A stretch of DNA of 64,000 bases from Agarophyton chilense (Eukaryota > Rhodophyta > Florideophyceae > Gracilariales > Gracilariaceae), in assembly GCA_030374765.1 (NCBI GenBank), contig JARGXX010000120.1, positions 372,001-436,000 on the forward strand, written 5' to 3'. The notes below the pieces were generated by a model. It made no database searches. It was not told the origin of the DNA and saw nothing but the letters and a program-made list of their open reading frames with translations. A program made the translations under genes and the position numbers. Shown here piece after piece: positions 10,737 through 23,379 of the stretch (its first letter is position 1; each line of letters starts with the position of its first letter).

Positions 10737-12816
10737 GATGTCAAATCTTTTCCTATATTTGACCATAGATGTTTGTTTTTTAATCAGAGTTTTTGACCCA
10801 GTTTCTCAGCCGTAATGCATATTAGTCCTACGTATCCGTCTGCGAAACCAAGGACCACACTTTGACCATCACTTAACCAAGATAAGTCCAAATGTTCATG
10901 AACGTGGAGACCCTTCACGCTCGCATAAGGACGCTGAAAATCCTTCTGTTATAGAACAGTATTTTTTCTACACAAAGCACACAAAAAACATGCAATAGGT
11001 GAAGCTCGCAAAATGTGGAGAGAGCGCCTTGCCGTCTCTCTCACGAGAGAATTGAGCGCTGTGTCAAACTTCATAAAGAATCGGACTAAACCTATCTGCA
11101 ACAGCCAGTTAAGTGAGAACGCCGAAATGAAGGGCTGGTTGAAGCCGTTTATTTCTCGCAAAGATACGAACTGCAAACTGACGTATTGTTACAGGAAGAT
11201 GAATTCCAAATGGACAGACATCATCGCTTCCATCCGGTGACCATCCTAATCTTCTATTACACTTCCTGAAGCGAGAATAATCCATGGAGAAACTTGGTAT
11301 ATATTGGATAGATATGCAACTTTATACCAATTGGAAGCGTTCGAAGTGAAAACACCAAGAGGTTCTCTAATTTCTCAAAGACGCAATGAGTCGCGAAAAG
11401 CGATCAATTGAGACTCCCGAATGGATTTGTCTTTGTTTCGAAGTGTGACGGGTGATTTGGAAGGATATTTCACTTCCCATTGATAGTGTTATCAACACTA
11501 GCTTAATTAAGTCTCTTGAACCATCTCTGGACTATTCGAAATCCAGTACATCCGATACTTGAGCACGCAAGGGGTGTCCATTGTTAGTTTCAATTTTCTT
11601 ATATACCAGAGGACTGATGTGAATGTTGCTGGTCCATGCTTGTAATCCTTGACAGACATATCCTTGATCACGAGCGTACATCCTACATGCAGGGCAAGTT
11701 CCACAGCTATTGAAAATCAAATGGTACGCAAGTGACCAACGCCTTCAGGTGCAATACCCACAAGAGACTTGAAACCATCACTCCGGCTGAGCGCATGCCG
11801 CTTCTCAAAACATCGCAACACTTTCAAGCACACATTGATCGCAAACACAGCTGTAAGATGGTTGAAATCATTTACAAGAACGCTCTCCTGATTCACGTTC
11901 TCCTTCGTCTGCTCAATACCGCTGGCATCTGATGAAGGCAATTCAAAGGCGCTGGCTGATGGCTATTCTGGTATACTCCCAGAGTTAGTGATCTATCTCC
12001 ATACCAACACTAAAAACAACTGGTTAAGGAACTTGAAATCACTTACACCAACACCGAAATGCGTTTGTCTTCAGATTCACCAGCGGATTCTAGACTAGCT
12101 GACTTGCACCGAAGACAGATTTCTGTTTCATGATGAATCTTGGGTTAGATTTCTGCCATTGCCCTTTACGTGAGAGGTGCATCCCAACATGATCTTTTGA
12201 AATGAAACGTGAGCTTGGAATCAGATCATGGGCCGCCTCATGAGCATGCACGCTCATGTTGGGTCTGTCCGCCCAAATCACGCCATGGACGTTGTCACGC
12301 GAAAAACTTCCTTCGCCCGAATTGCTCATTTTTTCAACAGACCCTTCCATTTTACCACCAGATTCTTTCACTTCGAATATCTAAATACTCTTAGAATGCA
12401 CAGAAAATTCATCAATTACACTGAGCTTAACTTCCAACCTTCGTATTGTATACCTACCTTCGGACGAGTCTCTTTAATATCCCGCACTTCATCTCCATCA
12501 CACACCGCGGCAGAAGAAGTGTTATCTCTAGAACAATCGGCTCCATCCTCGTGGCAGCTCACCCAGCGTAGTACAACAAACAAGCCGAGAAATCAAGAAA
12601 CCTCCAGAGGGGGAAAAACCTGCCAATCATATGAAAGGATGGTAATAACGCTGCATCATCAGTTAATTCTGTTCCGATTTAACGTACACATCAATTTTAA
12701 ACGTAACTCGTCGAACGCAGCAAACCTCTTTCCACCAGTACTTCATGCAGTTTCTCCCGAATTACCTCCCTCTCCGTTTCAAGGTCTGGGACCTCCGTAG
12801 ACTGAAGACTTGAGTG
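10737..12816. other. no gene recognised
   Basis: Several short frames on both strands, including one of 190 codons at 12228-12800, but composition and lack of any motif make them look like chance. Part of this stretch could be the non-coding flank of the Harbinger element whose transposase ends at 12817. Confidence 0.45.
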
Positions 12817-13460
12817 TCAACCATGCAATTCATTGAGTAGAGTGTTAATTTCGTAAGGGTTGTAAATGTACCTAATCTCCGGCATCGAATCCATGACGCA
12901 ATTATTTCGAATCATTCCTACGGCAATGGTGTTGACACGGTCCTCCATGCTGTAATGGATGTCACAATTGCGGAATATCTTCCAACGCCATGTCAAAATG
13001 CCTAACGCTTGTTCTACATGCATTTAAATGGACGAAGTGAAAAAGTTTACTGCGTCTTTGAAATCGTCAATATCTTTACCTTGATACGAGGTAATTCAAA
13101 ATTAAGATAATGTGTACATCGCATCACACAATGCGTAGTAACTCAGGGGAACGTTTGCTTCCTCTAGGTAGTGCATTGAAGGGGATATATAAAAAGCCAA
13201 AGAATCGTTAGTAGATCCCACTGCAAGAGCAGACCAGTCAAAAATGCGGTATTTAGAGTCGACGAGAGCCTGCAAGGGACTCAATTAATACCCATTGTTG
13301 CAGTAAAATAAACTGAGATTCTCATCATTCGGTGGCTTTCGTATATTCACACAAAGCAAATCAAGAGCACCAATACAGTCAAGGAGAAAATTCGGAATTC
13401 TTTGCGAGGTCTTTAACCCAATATTTAATATATGCAGACCCTCTTCATCCTCCGGTAGAC

Positions 13461-13760
13461 TGTTGATCAAGATTAGTACTGAAGTGTACGCGGCACACTA
13501 TCGTGCAGGAATAGAGAATAGGCACAAAGACCTTGGAAATCCGTCCAAGGATGCCTCCGGCTCCGATTTCTTCACCCGAATCTGGGATTTCATAACGCCA
13601 CGTTTGTGCAGATGCCCATAACGGCTCTAGCCTCTTTGGGATCTAATAATCCATATTATTTGGATTATGAAGTTACTACTTGTAGACTACGACGTTCTAC
13701 GGCTATGCGGTTGTAAGCGGTGACCCATCTAGCAAGCCCTATCATGCATAGCCATCAACA
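13461..13760. repeat. LTR of element E (left)
   Basis: TG...CA bounded 300-bp repeat matching 15551-15850 at roughly 80 percent by eye. Preceded by TAGAC. Confidence 0.88.
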
Positions 13761-13839
13761 GTCTCCCATAGCCAAAAAATTTGTTTGCTTATTGTTTTCA
13801 ATAGAGGAGATCAAATTGAGCTCTTTCCTTATACCAGAC

Positions 13840-15304
13840 TTCTTCTTTTCATTCAAGTACTTCTGTGTAAGTTCGAATATGCCTTTGCTGAGAGATTCCA
13901 TAGCAACCCAGTCTACCTCTTCTCAAGCAAACCCAGTCCACTTGACCAGCAGTTCTACCTGATCATCGCGGCTTCTATTGTCTTCGATAAACCGTAGCTC
14001 GTTTTGTTGAGAAGATGGATGTTCCATGATCTCTTCTGAACCTTCAAAATCCTTGTTCTGGAAACGCTTGAGTCTTCTGCCGTGCACCAGGTCTTTCTAC
14101 GAATTGAGGAGGTTTTCAACTACGAAAACGATACGGTCCTTGCTTTCTGTTACCCGGAGCCGTCCTTGCCAATACAGACTCCTTTTCGAGCTGATATATT
14201 ACTGTAAAACGGCTTTCAATACGTAATCGCCTTCGGTGACATATATAGGCCCGATACCGGTCCGACGGTTGTGTGCCTCGATATAATATTTTCTTTGCTT
14301 CTGCGCACGTTTTGCGCAGGTGCTATGAATGCTTTTTCGGGCCGTCTACAACCTCTCGATTTTCAGAAGGGCCTTTTTTCGTTCGCTGTAGATGTCGTTG
14401 ACAGTTAATACTTCCTTCTGACTTCGCGGAATGGATGAGAGTGGAAAGTCTTGTGGTAATCCGGTGAATACCGTCAGAGGGCATTTTCCATTAAGCATCT
14501 TCGTTGGAGCGCTGTTCAATGCTGACTGGACTACTGGCAAGGCAGTTGGCAAGGCGCGTTACGGAAGCTGGAACTCGGAGAGGATTGCTAGGGTGGCTCT
14601 CAGCAACTCGCGGCATACAACTTCGACCGAGCCATTTCTCCACAGGCAGTAAGGGAGACTAAAGTGGTGGTCTACTTTCAGCGTTTGACAGAAAAGTTTA
14701 ACCAACTTGTTCTTGAGATGGCTTCCTTGATCCAATATTCACGACCTCGCCACTCCGAATGTTTCGAACCATTACACCAACACCTACGCGGCGGTTACAG
14801 CGTCCACTTCCTCTGTGCTTCTGAACCATACATATCCATAAAGATCGTCTTTTACAATGAGAATGTATTACCCTTTTCGCCTTTCTTGATGTAACAGAAG
14901 TAGAAATGATGTAGTTCGTTCGGTTTATTGGTGTGAAAATTACGGCCGATAAGAATAAGGACGAATTTTCCAGGTTTAGTTGCGATGCAATAGAAACATG
15001 ACCGTATAAAATCCTTAGTATGTCTCTTAAGACTATTCCACCAGAAATGTGATGTAACAGTTTCTTTCGTTGCATCAAATTCTCTGTGTCCTCTTCTTCT
15101 GTTGTGTGCTGCGATCAAGATCCGAAGTTTTAGCTTTGTATCTTCGCTCGGTATCCATATCCGTCTCGTAGGCAGTAAAAAAACTACACCCTTCCGCTGA
15201 GATCTCGGATAGTCGACGAAAAGCCACTGCCGAACCAGTTCTGAATGGCCTCGTCTGTGGCGTCTTGTGATGATGATGCCCCTTCGATGCGTTCTAATAC
15301 ACAC
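13840..15304 (-). pseudogene. integrase and chromodomain-like remnant of element E
   Basis: An HHCC zinc-binding domain of a retroviral-type integrase is readable at 14960-15130 (AAHNRRRGHREFDATKE, then SCFYC with the two cysteines). A piece from near the end of the core is at 14346-14552 (VQSALNSAPTKMLNGKCPLTVFTGLP). A chromo-like module is at about 13840-13975 (VELLVKWTGFA, then EEVDWVAMESL, split by a stop). Several frames are needed, so the gene is dead. Confidence 0.65.
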
Positions 15305-15550
15305 AGAATGTGCAGTAGTCTAGGCGTCATGCATTGCCTGATAGAAGCGGCCTTAATTCTCTGATTTGGAGCGCGTGTGGCATTGATGTAGTTTACACAT
15401 TCGGTTTAGGCCGCAAAGTTTATTTCAAATTGAATAAGATCTGTTTGAGTCGCGCCAGACAGATTTGCGGGCCGGATAGTGTTCACGATTCCGTTCGAAG
15501 ACATAGTGCTTCTGTGTGGTCCTGGTGCTCTTTGACGTTTTAAAGAGCTT

Positions 15551-15850
15551 TGTTGATCAAGACGGGGACTGGAGTCTACGCGCCGCGCTATTGTGCGAGA
15601 AGAGAAAACAGGCACAAAGACCTTGGAAACCCGTCCAAGAATGCCTCCGGCTTTGATGTCTTCAATCGGATCTGGGCTTTTATAAAGCCACGTTCGGGCA
15701 AATGTCCAAGGCGGCTCCCGCCTCTTTGGGCTGCTATAAACCATCTTCTTTGGATTATGAAGGTACTAATTCTAGACTACGAACTAATACGGCTAGGCCG
15801 TTGTAAGCGATGAACAATCTAGCAAGCTCTAGCATGTGTAGCCTTCAACA
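15551..15850. repeat. LTR of element E (right; 5' LTR in coding sense)
   Basis: Same length and ends as the left copy. Followed immediately by TAGAC, the target duplication. Confidence 0.88.
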
Positions 15851-16399
15851 TAGACCCACGAGAGACATTACTTCCAGAACAGCAAGTATGAACTGCTTGA
15901 AGCATCTGCAGACACTAGTCTCGCTTTCACCATATAGTAACATAGTATCGTGAAAAGTAGCCCCAGCTTTCATTTACACTCCAATTGCTAATTATAAAAG
16001 AATAGATGTTTTTCGTTTGTCTCCAAATATGTTGGGGTTCACATTATTTCTTCTCTCAATTATTCTTCGTAATGCGTTGAAAGGGGTTCGAGATATTCGA
16101 AAAGTCCTTGCAGAATCAGCGATGAGATCTTCAAATCGCGGTTTCATAATTTGTGAGAGAGAGGGTTTCGAATTATTTCGATTCAAAAGCTCAGAAAATG
16201 TAAGAGCAATTACGGTAACAAAAGCAAGGAAAGAAGTACTCGTTCCTATGCAAAACAAACTGGTCGTCGCGATCCATTGTTTCCTGAATTCTACAAAAGA
16301 GTTTGACACAGACTGCAAATCTAAATCGTTCATGTCAGGGACTACACCAGGTTGCTCGTTTTCTATAATAAAAAAAATGAAGTAGGTGATCTTCACCAT

Positions 16400-17255
16400 C
16401 CTGGAAAAGATCTTCTACTCCATTTCTTAGAGGTTAATATCGCACACTGTAGCACCGATTTCAAGACAGGGTATTGGATCGATCCGTGCAAGCGTTGATC
16501 AATCTCTCATCGAAGGCGGAAACGGTATGGAACTATAAAGCTCGCTAGGCACTTAAGAAATGGACGCGATTGTTCGGATTCAGCCTTACAGGGGGGTCGT
16601 ACGAAGGCCACGTCACGCCAGGGTGAGGAACGCAAAGAACTCCAGTCTGACGATTTAGTTGCTGCTGTTGAGGGCGATTACCACGAACGACACCCCCAGT
16701 GGGATTTTTCAGGTTTTGCGAAGGCGGTTCCTAACGGATCCCGGTTTGTAACCCGTCCGGAATGTGAGACGGTTGATTGGACATAGCAATCGGAGTATGG
16801 TTTGAAGCCATGGTAGGCGGAGACACAGACAGTACCGCTAACGGTACTTTTCTCGAAAGAGGTTGAAGCACTGCATAGACAGGGAGTGAGTCTTCTGGCA
16901 GACAGGGGTTCAACGGCAAACCCGACGAGGGCGTGATCTTAAGCTCATTTTCCAGCGTTGCTTCTCCCATCCTGAGTACGTGCTCTCACCTAAGGAGATG
17001 GATATGAAGTGCAACGTCTTATGAAGGGGATTATTTGGACCTGGAGATTTACTGAAAGGTTCTGTCACGCAGGATATATATGAGTAGTGTTAGCGACCAC
17101 CGAAGTAGATAGAACACATGGGGTACGGCAGAGTAAATCGAAATAGGAACTGTATTCATTTATTATTGGCACAGTGATAAATAGTTTCATTATTTTCAGG
17201 TATCGAGCGATAGTACTAAGCGCACCAACGACATTGCCGTTGCGCAAAGTAAAGG
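16400..17255. other. no gene recognised
   Basis: No convincing frame, RNA or repeat seen. The short frames are unlike any family I know. Confidence 0.45.
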
Positions 17256-17475
17256 TCACCCAACCGTGTTTTCAGATCTAAGCTTCATCGCTTTTGCAGA
17301 CTGTATTACTTCTTCTTTGAAAGATGGTGCGTTTTCAACGAGTGGTGTTACCACCATGCACATCCAGAGAGTCCCATTATTGGCAGTGTTCTTACCAGCT
17401 ATTGCAGTTTGGCCTTTTACAAGGATTGTTCCCGGCTTTGGCGAAGTAAACCCACTCTCGTGGATATCGTCCATT
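17256..17475 (-). pseudogene. pogo/Tigger-like DDE_1 transposase fragment
   Basis: The fragment reads DIHESGFTSPKPGTILVKGQ followed by AGKNTANNGTLWMCMVVTPL. This fits the pogo/jerky pattern N-DE-GF, PxKILxxKG, and a following RG-xxT stretch. The first catalytic aspartate of the DE pair may be shifted (DIHES in place of N-DET). Only about 70 residues remain. The neighbouring frame at 17475-17600 may continue it. Confidence 0.5.
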
Positions 17476-17600
17476 TTTCTTTTTCACCTTCTTTCCTCGT
17501 TCCCCTTTTTCTATTAAAGGGGTCTCTTGACAGTTGTGGCTGGCCCCAATATTGCCTTTCTGGTTAGCACAATGAAATTGTCGCTTCTTTGGAGAACACA

Positions 17601-18077
17601 TTTACACCATGTTATGAACAACCTATATACCCAACCTTCCTGAGTTAGTCGCGAGGAGCTATTGCCAATCTTATACTTAACTTTGTCGATTCATCACTTA
17701 AAGGCTTCCCTCGTTGGGTACTTCTCGTGAAAAAAAGATCCAAAACATCGTTGTGGTGTGTACGTTCTTGGTGAATTGCACTGAACAAACCTATTTCAAC
17801 CCCTCGTAATATAGCACCCCAAACACGAAAACCTTTTTTCTTATTTTGTTTGCTACTGTAGCTACTCTTCTCGCTTGTCGCGCCGGCCTGTTTTGGGCTT
17901 ACGTCCCCACTTCTTCGTTCAGAACTAGAAAACCTCTATCAATTGTCCATCCTCTCGAGAAAAAATCTGAACATATCTATGTCAGTCTTTTTCGGGACAA
18001 TTCGTCAATACTCAGGATAGTCAAAAAACTAATTAAAATATGGTTTTGTATGGGAATAATTTAATGACGCTCGTTGT
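17601..18077. other. no gene recognised
   Basis: Nothing supportable before the left LTR of element D. The last five bases, GTTGT at 18073-18077, are the target-site duplication of that element. Confidence 0.5.
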
Positions 18078-18964
18078 TGTAGGACAACGCATGGAGCGGA
18101 GACACTACGAAGATGTTCGGGATCTTCCTCTCTTGAGAGACACGCCTCAGGCGGAGGAGACGCATCCCAGCGTAGCACAGAAACAGAGCCACTCTGGAAA
18201 GGCACGACGGAGTCGGGTGTAAGACTGAGGCCAATCCGGCGGGATATACCTAGAGTGTTTAGGTGAGCACGGCACAGTCCGGGGTGTGACCAATCCTAAA
18301 CGGAGCGGTACCACGGCGATGACCGGAAAAGGAGCGAGAAAACACTCGTATGAGGTGGACGAGCGGGGTGATTAAGGCGGCCACTCACGAGAGCCAAAAA
18401 GGAGAACAAGAAGAAAATGGGGGCGAAACCCTATACAGAGACGAGACTACGACAAGTGTCGGCGATTAAATATGAACTCACGGTGGTGGTAGCACTCTGG
18501 TCGACAGAGAGGTGGATGAACTAACGGGCAACGGGCGCTCACGCAGTATGCGGTGAAGACGCGCCGAAGGCGAAAAGTTCCGAGCCAAGACTCCCTTCTT
18601 GGGATCTCCCAAGAGGGTCTTTACTGGGGAGCAGTGCCCAACCTCCTAAGTAGTGTGGCGTGCGGCCCCTGACATTGGGCGCGCGCCCGAAAAATAGACA
18701 CTAAATAGCGATAGCGTAGCCAAATAAATACTAAAAATACTAAATAATACTAACCATTAGGTAGAATCCGGGCCACGTGTGGAACGCCTCGTACTCGAGC
18801 GTTGGCATCCGTGCAGTCCACGTGTTCCACCCGTTTGCACTTCCGGTCCTAACTGGCCGTCAGCACGCAATAGCGGTATAGCTTGTCATAGACCAAGCTA
18901 CTCCTCAAGCGAGCGAAACTTCTAAGTCCTGTGAAGAAACCCCCTTGAAGGGCATTGTCCTTCA
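18078..18964. repeat. LTR of element D (left; 3' LTR in coding sense)
   Basis: 887 bp, TGTAGG...CTTCA. It retains the uninterrupted site GCAAT at 18867-18871 that is duplicated in the other LTR. Confidence 0.92.
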
Positions 18965-18980
18965 TCATCTTCTTCTCGAC
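18965..18980 (-). promoter_or_regulatory. candidate polypurine tract of element D
   Basis: On the coding (minus) strand GAGAAGAAGATGA lies directly against the 3' LTR, the position and composition expected of the plus-strand primer. Confidence 0.6.
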
Positions 18981-19000
18981 AAAGAGCAAGGCACATTCAG

Positions 19001-20030
19001 TTGCGCATAGTCGCAGATATTAATGATATCATTATTGCTTCGTGCATGTTTCAGCAAATGCAACAACCAGCCGTGCACACGGAAACGCTCTTTCAAGAAA
19101 GGGTTCTTCTCGCGAACTACACGAACTTGACAGAGTACAGCAGTAGCAGAAGCGAAACGGAAAGACCAGGAAAAGGTTACTTTCTGTGCGGGGTGAAGGC
19201 GCCTTAGGCAGGGCATATGTCTCAGTATCTTCTCTACAACATTTTCAATGTAGATCCTGATATTATTCTGTTTGATAAAACGATTCACATGAGTCTTGAA
19301 ATGTTTCAAGCACTACATGATATGGTGTCATCTATAATTGCTGCTCCCATAGATGTACGAGGCGAACACACTTGCTCTGTTCTGCGTGTTTCCCATAAAC
19401 GCAAGTTAAGTAGTGAAGAGATGCTATTCATGTTTCTAGATCTACTTGGTGGGAGCAACGAAGGCGGTCTGGGCGTCGAGTGAGTTGGACATAGATATGG
19501 ATTATCAACGGGGACGGTATCAAACTACTTTGGTCACGTTTTTTACGTTATTTCTTCTGCACTAGACAGCGCCACTCCCCGAATAATTGAATGGCCGTTG
19601 AAGACGGATCGACAGGGTATGGAAGGTTTGATCATAAGCTTGCCCAAGTGCGTGTTTTTCGTGGACGGGAACAAGAGCAAGCGCTGGAGACCTAAGAGTA
19701 AGCAGGAACAAGAGCCAGCGTACGACGGTTACAAAAAGGCACATGCATTGGCGATTGTGGTGTTCTGTGACCTCTTTGGCCGCTTTATTTGTCTGGAGAT
19801 TTTGGACAAAGGCACCAAGAGCTATTGCAACCTCTATACAAACTTGGAGATGTATCGAAACTTCTGCCAATTTCTAAAGAATGGCCAGCACGGGATGGCA
19901 GACATGGGATTAGCGGGAGATGGGGCGTTGGTTGTTCTGTACAATTGCAACGAGAGTACAGATTGGATGCATCGAGATCTGCATAACCGCCATATCCGCA
20001 AGCGGTGAATGGTGAAAGAATGGGGCATCG
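19001..20030 (+). pseudogene. PIF/Harbinger-like DDE_Tnp_4 transposase inside element D
   Basis: The N-terminal half is at 19001-19483 (SQYLLYNIFNVDPDIILFD, MSLEMFQALHDMVSSII). The catalytic half is at 19530-20008: FVDGNKSKRWRPKS (first D), then YDGYKKAHALAIVVFCDLFG (second D), then MGLAGDGALVV and a C-terminal basic end. One stop (near 19205) and at least one frameshift (near 19485) break it. It lies between the end of the protease region and the 3' LTR, exactly where RT to integrase should be. Terminal inverted repeats of its own were not found. It differs from the Harbinger copy at 12.8-16.4 kb. Confidence 0.7.
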
Positions 20031-20100
20031 GGTTTCTGAACAATAGGTACAGGCTCTTCTTAGGACGGTGGCCGTTTCAGAAAGAGCTCTTCCCCCCCGC

Positions 20101-21174
20101 CTACACTACCGCAGCCATGTTATGTAACTGACAATTCCGCAAACGCTGCGTCCCTGATGTTACAGGTTGAACCCCGGGTACCGGTGATGGAACGGGTTCC
20201 GGGCTGTCCCCCTTCTTAGAGTGAACGAGCCCGAGAACGTCAGCTGCGGTCAGCTTTGTCGGCACCATAGCGATGGGGTGCGGCATGACAGACCCTATCA
20301 CTTGGTTCTTCACATGATACTGGGGTAAAGTGCCTAGATTGGCGATCAGCACGTGAAACGGTTGGTTTGGCTCCACATGGACGATTCCATTCGCAATTGC
20401 GAGGCTGTGCCTGTCATACAGTGACGACAATGGTTGCAAGACCCGGAGTCAATGTTGACGGGAGGTTACTTGGGACTCAGGCGGGACGCACAACGACGCT
20501 GCGACGCGGAGCTTATTAGATTCACGGTTATCCGGGCCAGGTTCCTGTGCTGCCGGTAGCGGGACGTGCTTCTTCGTGGCACGCCTAAGCGGACGACGAA
20601 CGATTGGAGTGGACGATCCATCCTCCATCTCGACACGCCGTTGGCGGGGGAAGATCGCTTCGACGATGCGGTCGCAAAAGTCGCAACCCAAGATGACTGG
20701 GGCGGCTAATTTCCGACATACGACGAAGTCGAGTTTCACCACGCGAGCGCCAACGCGGACTACCAGTTCTATGAACCCCACCGTATCCAACGGTTTGTTG
20801 TTCGCGTCAGCGACCTCCGGGACGTGGTAACGGCGGATCCTAGACTACAAAGCAGGCGGTAACACTTCCTCCACGACAAAGTTCGGACCGGCACCGGTGT
20901 CTAAGACGGTAAGGTGTCGCACCATAAACTGGGGTGAAAGGCCAAGGTCAGCATAGACCTTGTAGTTTCTCTTGGCCATCACCAGAACTCTATCCGGGAA
21001 TCCATTATGGGAAACACGTTTCCACGGACGACGCAGGACACTAAAGTGTTCCGAGTTCACGTCATTGACGGCCTCTTTCCTTGAAAGGATTTTGACCGGG
21101 GAGCGAGGCTTGGATGCCTCGGGCGCCGTCGACCTCGACTCTGAGGGCGCCCCTCCTTCAGAGGAGACTCCCAC
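20101..21174 (-). pseudogene. retropepsin region of element D
   Basis: One frame with two or three stops from 21174 to 20101. The active site is intact as LTVLDTGAGPNFVVE near 20885-20930. The following part has VILGCDFCDRIVEAIFP, which corresponds to the family motif before the linker, and a linker with QPFHVLIANLGTLPQYHVKNQ. After 20101 the homology to pol ends. The frame overlaps the end of gag in another register, so either a programmed shift or a mutation separates them. Confidence 0.8.
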
Positions 21175-21176
21175 AT

Positions 21177-23237
21177 TTAGTTTTTCTGGGCCTGCTCCGC
21201 CGGAGGCGGCTGCTCAGGACCTTGAGCAGGCCACGCCGGGGCATCAGGTCCAGAAGGTACCGCAGAAGCGGTGGGGTGACCGACCACGTCGGTGACACGG
21301 GATTCCGGTGCAGGTACGATCCGAGCTCGGGGAAGCGAAACGTGACGTGGAACATCCGTTCGAGCACGGATATACGATGCAATCGGAACAGCTGCTTTGT
21401 CCTCCGGGGATAGGGCCTCGTAATTGACTACGACTTGTGCCCATTCTCGGAGAGGCAACACACATTGCGGAGAAGTATGGCCTGGTTTGTAGCAGAGATG
21501 ACAAATCAGACCATAAGCTGGCGTTGGGTTTCCAGGCCCGGCGAACATCACCGCGGGGCGGGTATCACTCCAACCAGGACGCTAAAAGCGGACATTAGCA
21601 CTCTCTTGTGGGACGCGTGGCGCACGGACGCGACCATTATCCGCATAGAGTAGCGTGTCATCTCCAATCACGTATTGTGACTCGTCCAAGGTTGAGAGTA
21701 ACTCCGTTGTCGCGATGGAATGAACGTCGCTATGGGCTAGCTGCACGTTATCATAATCTCTTCGAGAGGCCTGTTCGTCGATCATTGAAGCTGACGGGGT
21801 ACCCGGTTGTAACATCAACGCTTTTGCGGACCTAACCTTGGATCCAGGAGTGCGTGCGCGCAGGGCTTCACCTTCTGCACGAGCAAACTGCACTAGTTCC
21901 AAATACGTGGCTTTAGGTCTATCTTCTCGACGTCGAGCAACAAGAGTCCGGATCGCCGGGTCCAAACCATCGACAAACATGGTACAACGCTCTTCAGCGG
22001 GGTAAACATTGCCACAGCGGTTGAAGGCCTTGTTAAGGCGCGACAAATAATCGGTTTCCCACTCGCCTGGACGTTGGCGAGTGTCCCACAGGGCGCGTAT
22101 AGCCTGCTGAATGGCGGAGTTAGTAGCATATGACCTCAGGAGATACTGCACTGCTTCGGGCCAGCAGGTAACCCCTCCTTCGGACGCGCGTGATGTACCT
22201 CTGACGAAGTGATACTGGTCTTCTGCAAGCCCACGAAAGAAGTACGGTAAGGCAATGTAGGCCTGTCCCTTGTTCATTCGAAAGATGTCAGCTTCCGCGA
22301 CAAAGCGTGCCAAGAAATCCAACACCAATATTGGGTCTTCTCCAGGAAACAACTGGTTGCGAAGTGAGAGCTGCATTCGCTTACTGCAGTCCTTCACTCT
22401 TCCCGTACCACGGGGTGTACGATCCAAAGAGGAGTCCTCCAAACGGTAGTACCGGTATGATAAGAGCTTCTTAAAGAGCCAATTGGTCGGTTTCAGCTCC
22501 TTCAAACCTGTGTGCTTCCTTCCCTTCGTGTGGGCGCGGATCACACCATGGGTGGCTGTTGACCGCTTAGAGCGTGAGGAACGCTCACGGCGAGCTACTT
22601 CCACCGATGAATCGGAAGAGTCGGACTCCGAGGATGAAGAGTCTGACGGTTCGGGATCCGTGTTCCTTCGCTTCTTTCGAGCCTGGCGGTTCTCTTCCTT
22701 TCTTCCCTTGTGCGATACTGCAACCGGCTTGGCCGGATCATCCCCCGAAATTAGGGTTTGTTCCAACGTCTCGAGACGGCTTCGGACGCGCGAGAACTTG
22801 TCCGCGACGTCCTTGACAAAGGCCGAGGGTCCACCAGGGGACTCGAGAATCGAGTTCACATCCGCACGGACGACACGGAGGTCCTTAGAAAAATCCTGCG
22901 TAGCAGTGTCGTTTACCTTCTTGCGAAGGGAATCGAACTCTTCTGCAAGGATGACTTGAGCTTCCCGCATAGAGCGGAGTTACTCTCCCACAGCTGCAAG
23001 GATGGGATGGGGGGTGACATCCCTAGCAGGGGAGAGCATCAGGGCGGCGGCAGACGCCGGTCCTGCTCCACTTGCTGGGGGTGTCAAATCAGAGACAGGA
23101 GGTGTCGAGGTCCTTCCACCTGGCACGCCAGTCGATCCACCGGTATGAGACCGTGAACGGACCGGGATACGGAATGGTTGCGAGGGTTCCGGTGCACCGG
23201 TTTGACTCCGCGTCCTCGGACGGTCTTTGGACGACAT
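21177..23237 (-). pseudogene. gag of element D with CCHC zinc knuckle, nearly open
   Basis: A single frame from the ATG at 23237 to the stop at 21177, interrupted only by stops at about 22980 and 21582. The N-terminal part is proline/serine rich. A heptad-like region follows (EEFDSLRKKVND), then an acidic-serine stretch. The capsid-like core is at 21900-22500 (PILVLDFLARFVAEADIFRM, ALWDTRQRPGEWETDYLSRL, ERCTMFVDGLDP). The zinc knuckle CHLCYKPGHTSPQC fits CX2CX4HX4C. The core is related to the gag of elements A and C. Confidence 0.85.
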
Positions 23238-23379
23238 GAGATCAGAGTCCGTTACACGTGAGTATCCAAACCCGATCGGCTAGTGGGGCCAAGAAACTTC
23301 CTCAAAGAGGGCAACTGAGATCAACCTCAATTTGTGAGTCCTCTTTCCGATTAATCGTGACTGAGTGTGCCCGACTCAA

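Larger units (their letters stand above)
13461..15850 (-). mobile_element. LTR retrotransposon E, deletion derivative with perfect TSD
   Basis: Two direct repeats of 300 bp (13461-13760 and 15551-15850), both beginning TGTTGATCAAGA and ending TCAACA, flanked by the perfect 5-bp duplication TAGAC (13456-13460 and 15851-15855). Internal DNA is only 1,790 bp and holds integrase and chromodomain-like remnants on the minus strand. Gag, protease and RT are missing. It sits inside the Harbinger transposase reading frame and so is younger than that gene. Confidence 0.9.
12817..16399 (-). pseudogene. PIF/Harbinger (DDE_Tnp_4) transposase, interrupted by an LTR element
   Basis: Transposase of the PIF/Harbinger superfamily. 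The N-terminal part is at 15992-16399 (FEDLIADSARTFRISRTPFNALRRI). The DDE core follows on the other side of element E: IPNFLLDCIGALDLLCVNIRKP at about 13340-13410, then DSKYRIFDWSALAVGSTNDSLAF near 13170-13260, and the C-terminal EQALGILTWRWKIFRNCDIHY at 12950-13015. These match the family pattern GAIDG, VCD, GSxHD and E-FG-LK-R-. At the LTR-element insertion point (13456-13460 and 15851-15855) the reading frame is open across both flanks. Other stops and shifts, for example near 15990, show that it is dead. Confidence 0.8.

Noticed and set aside
12228-12800. 190-codon plus-strand ORF
   Set aside because: No motif, no codon pattern, and located in the flank of a Harbinger pseudogene. Treated as chance.
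21177-23237. Programmed stop readthrough in the gag of element D
   Set aside because: Two stops in different contexts together with pol loss are better explained by decay; no conserved readthrough context seen.
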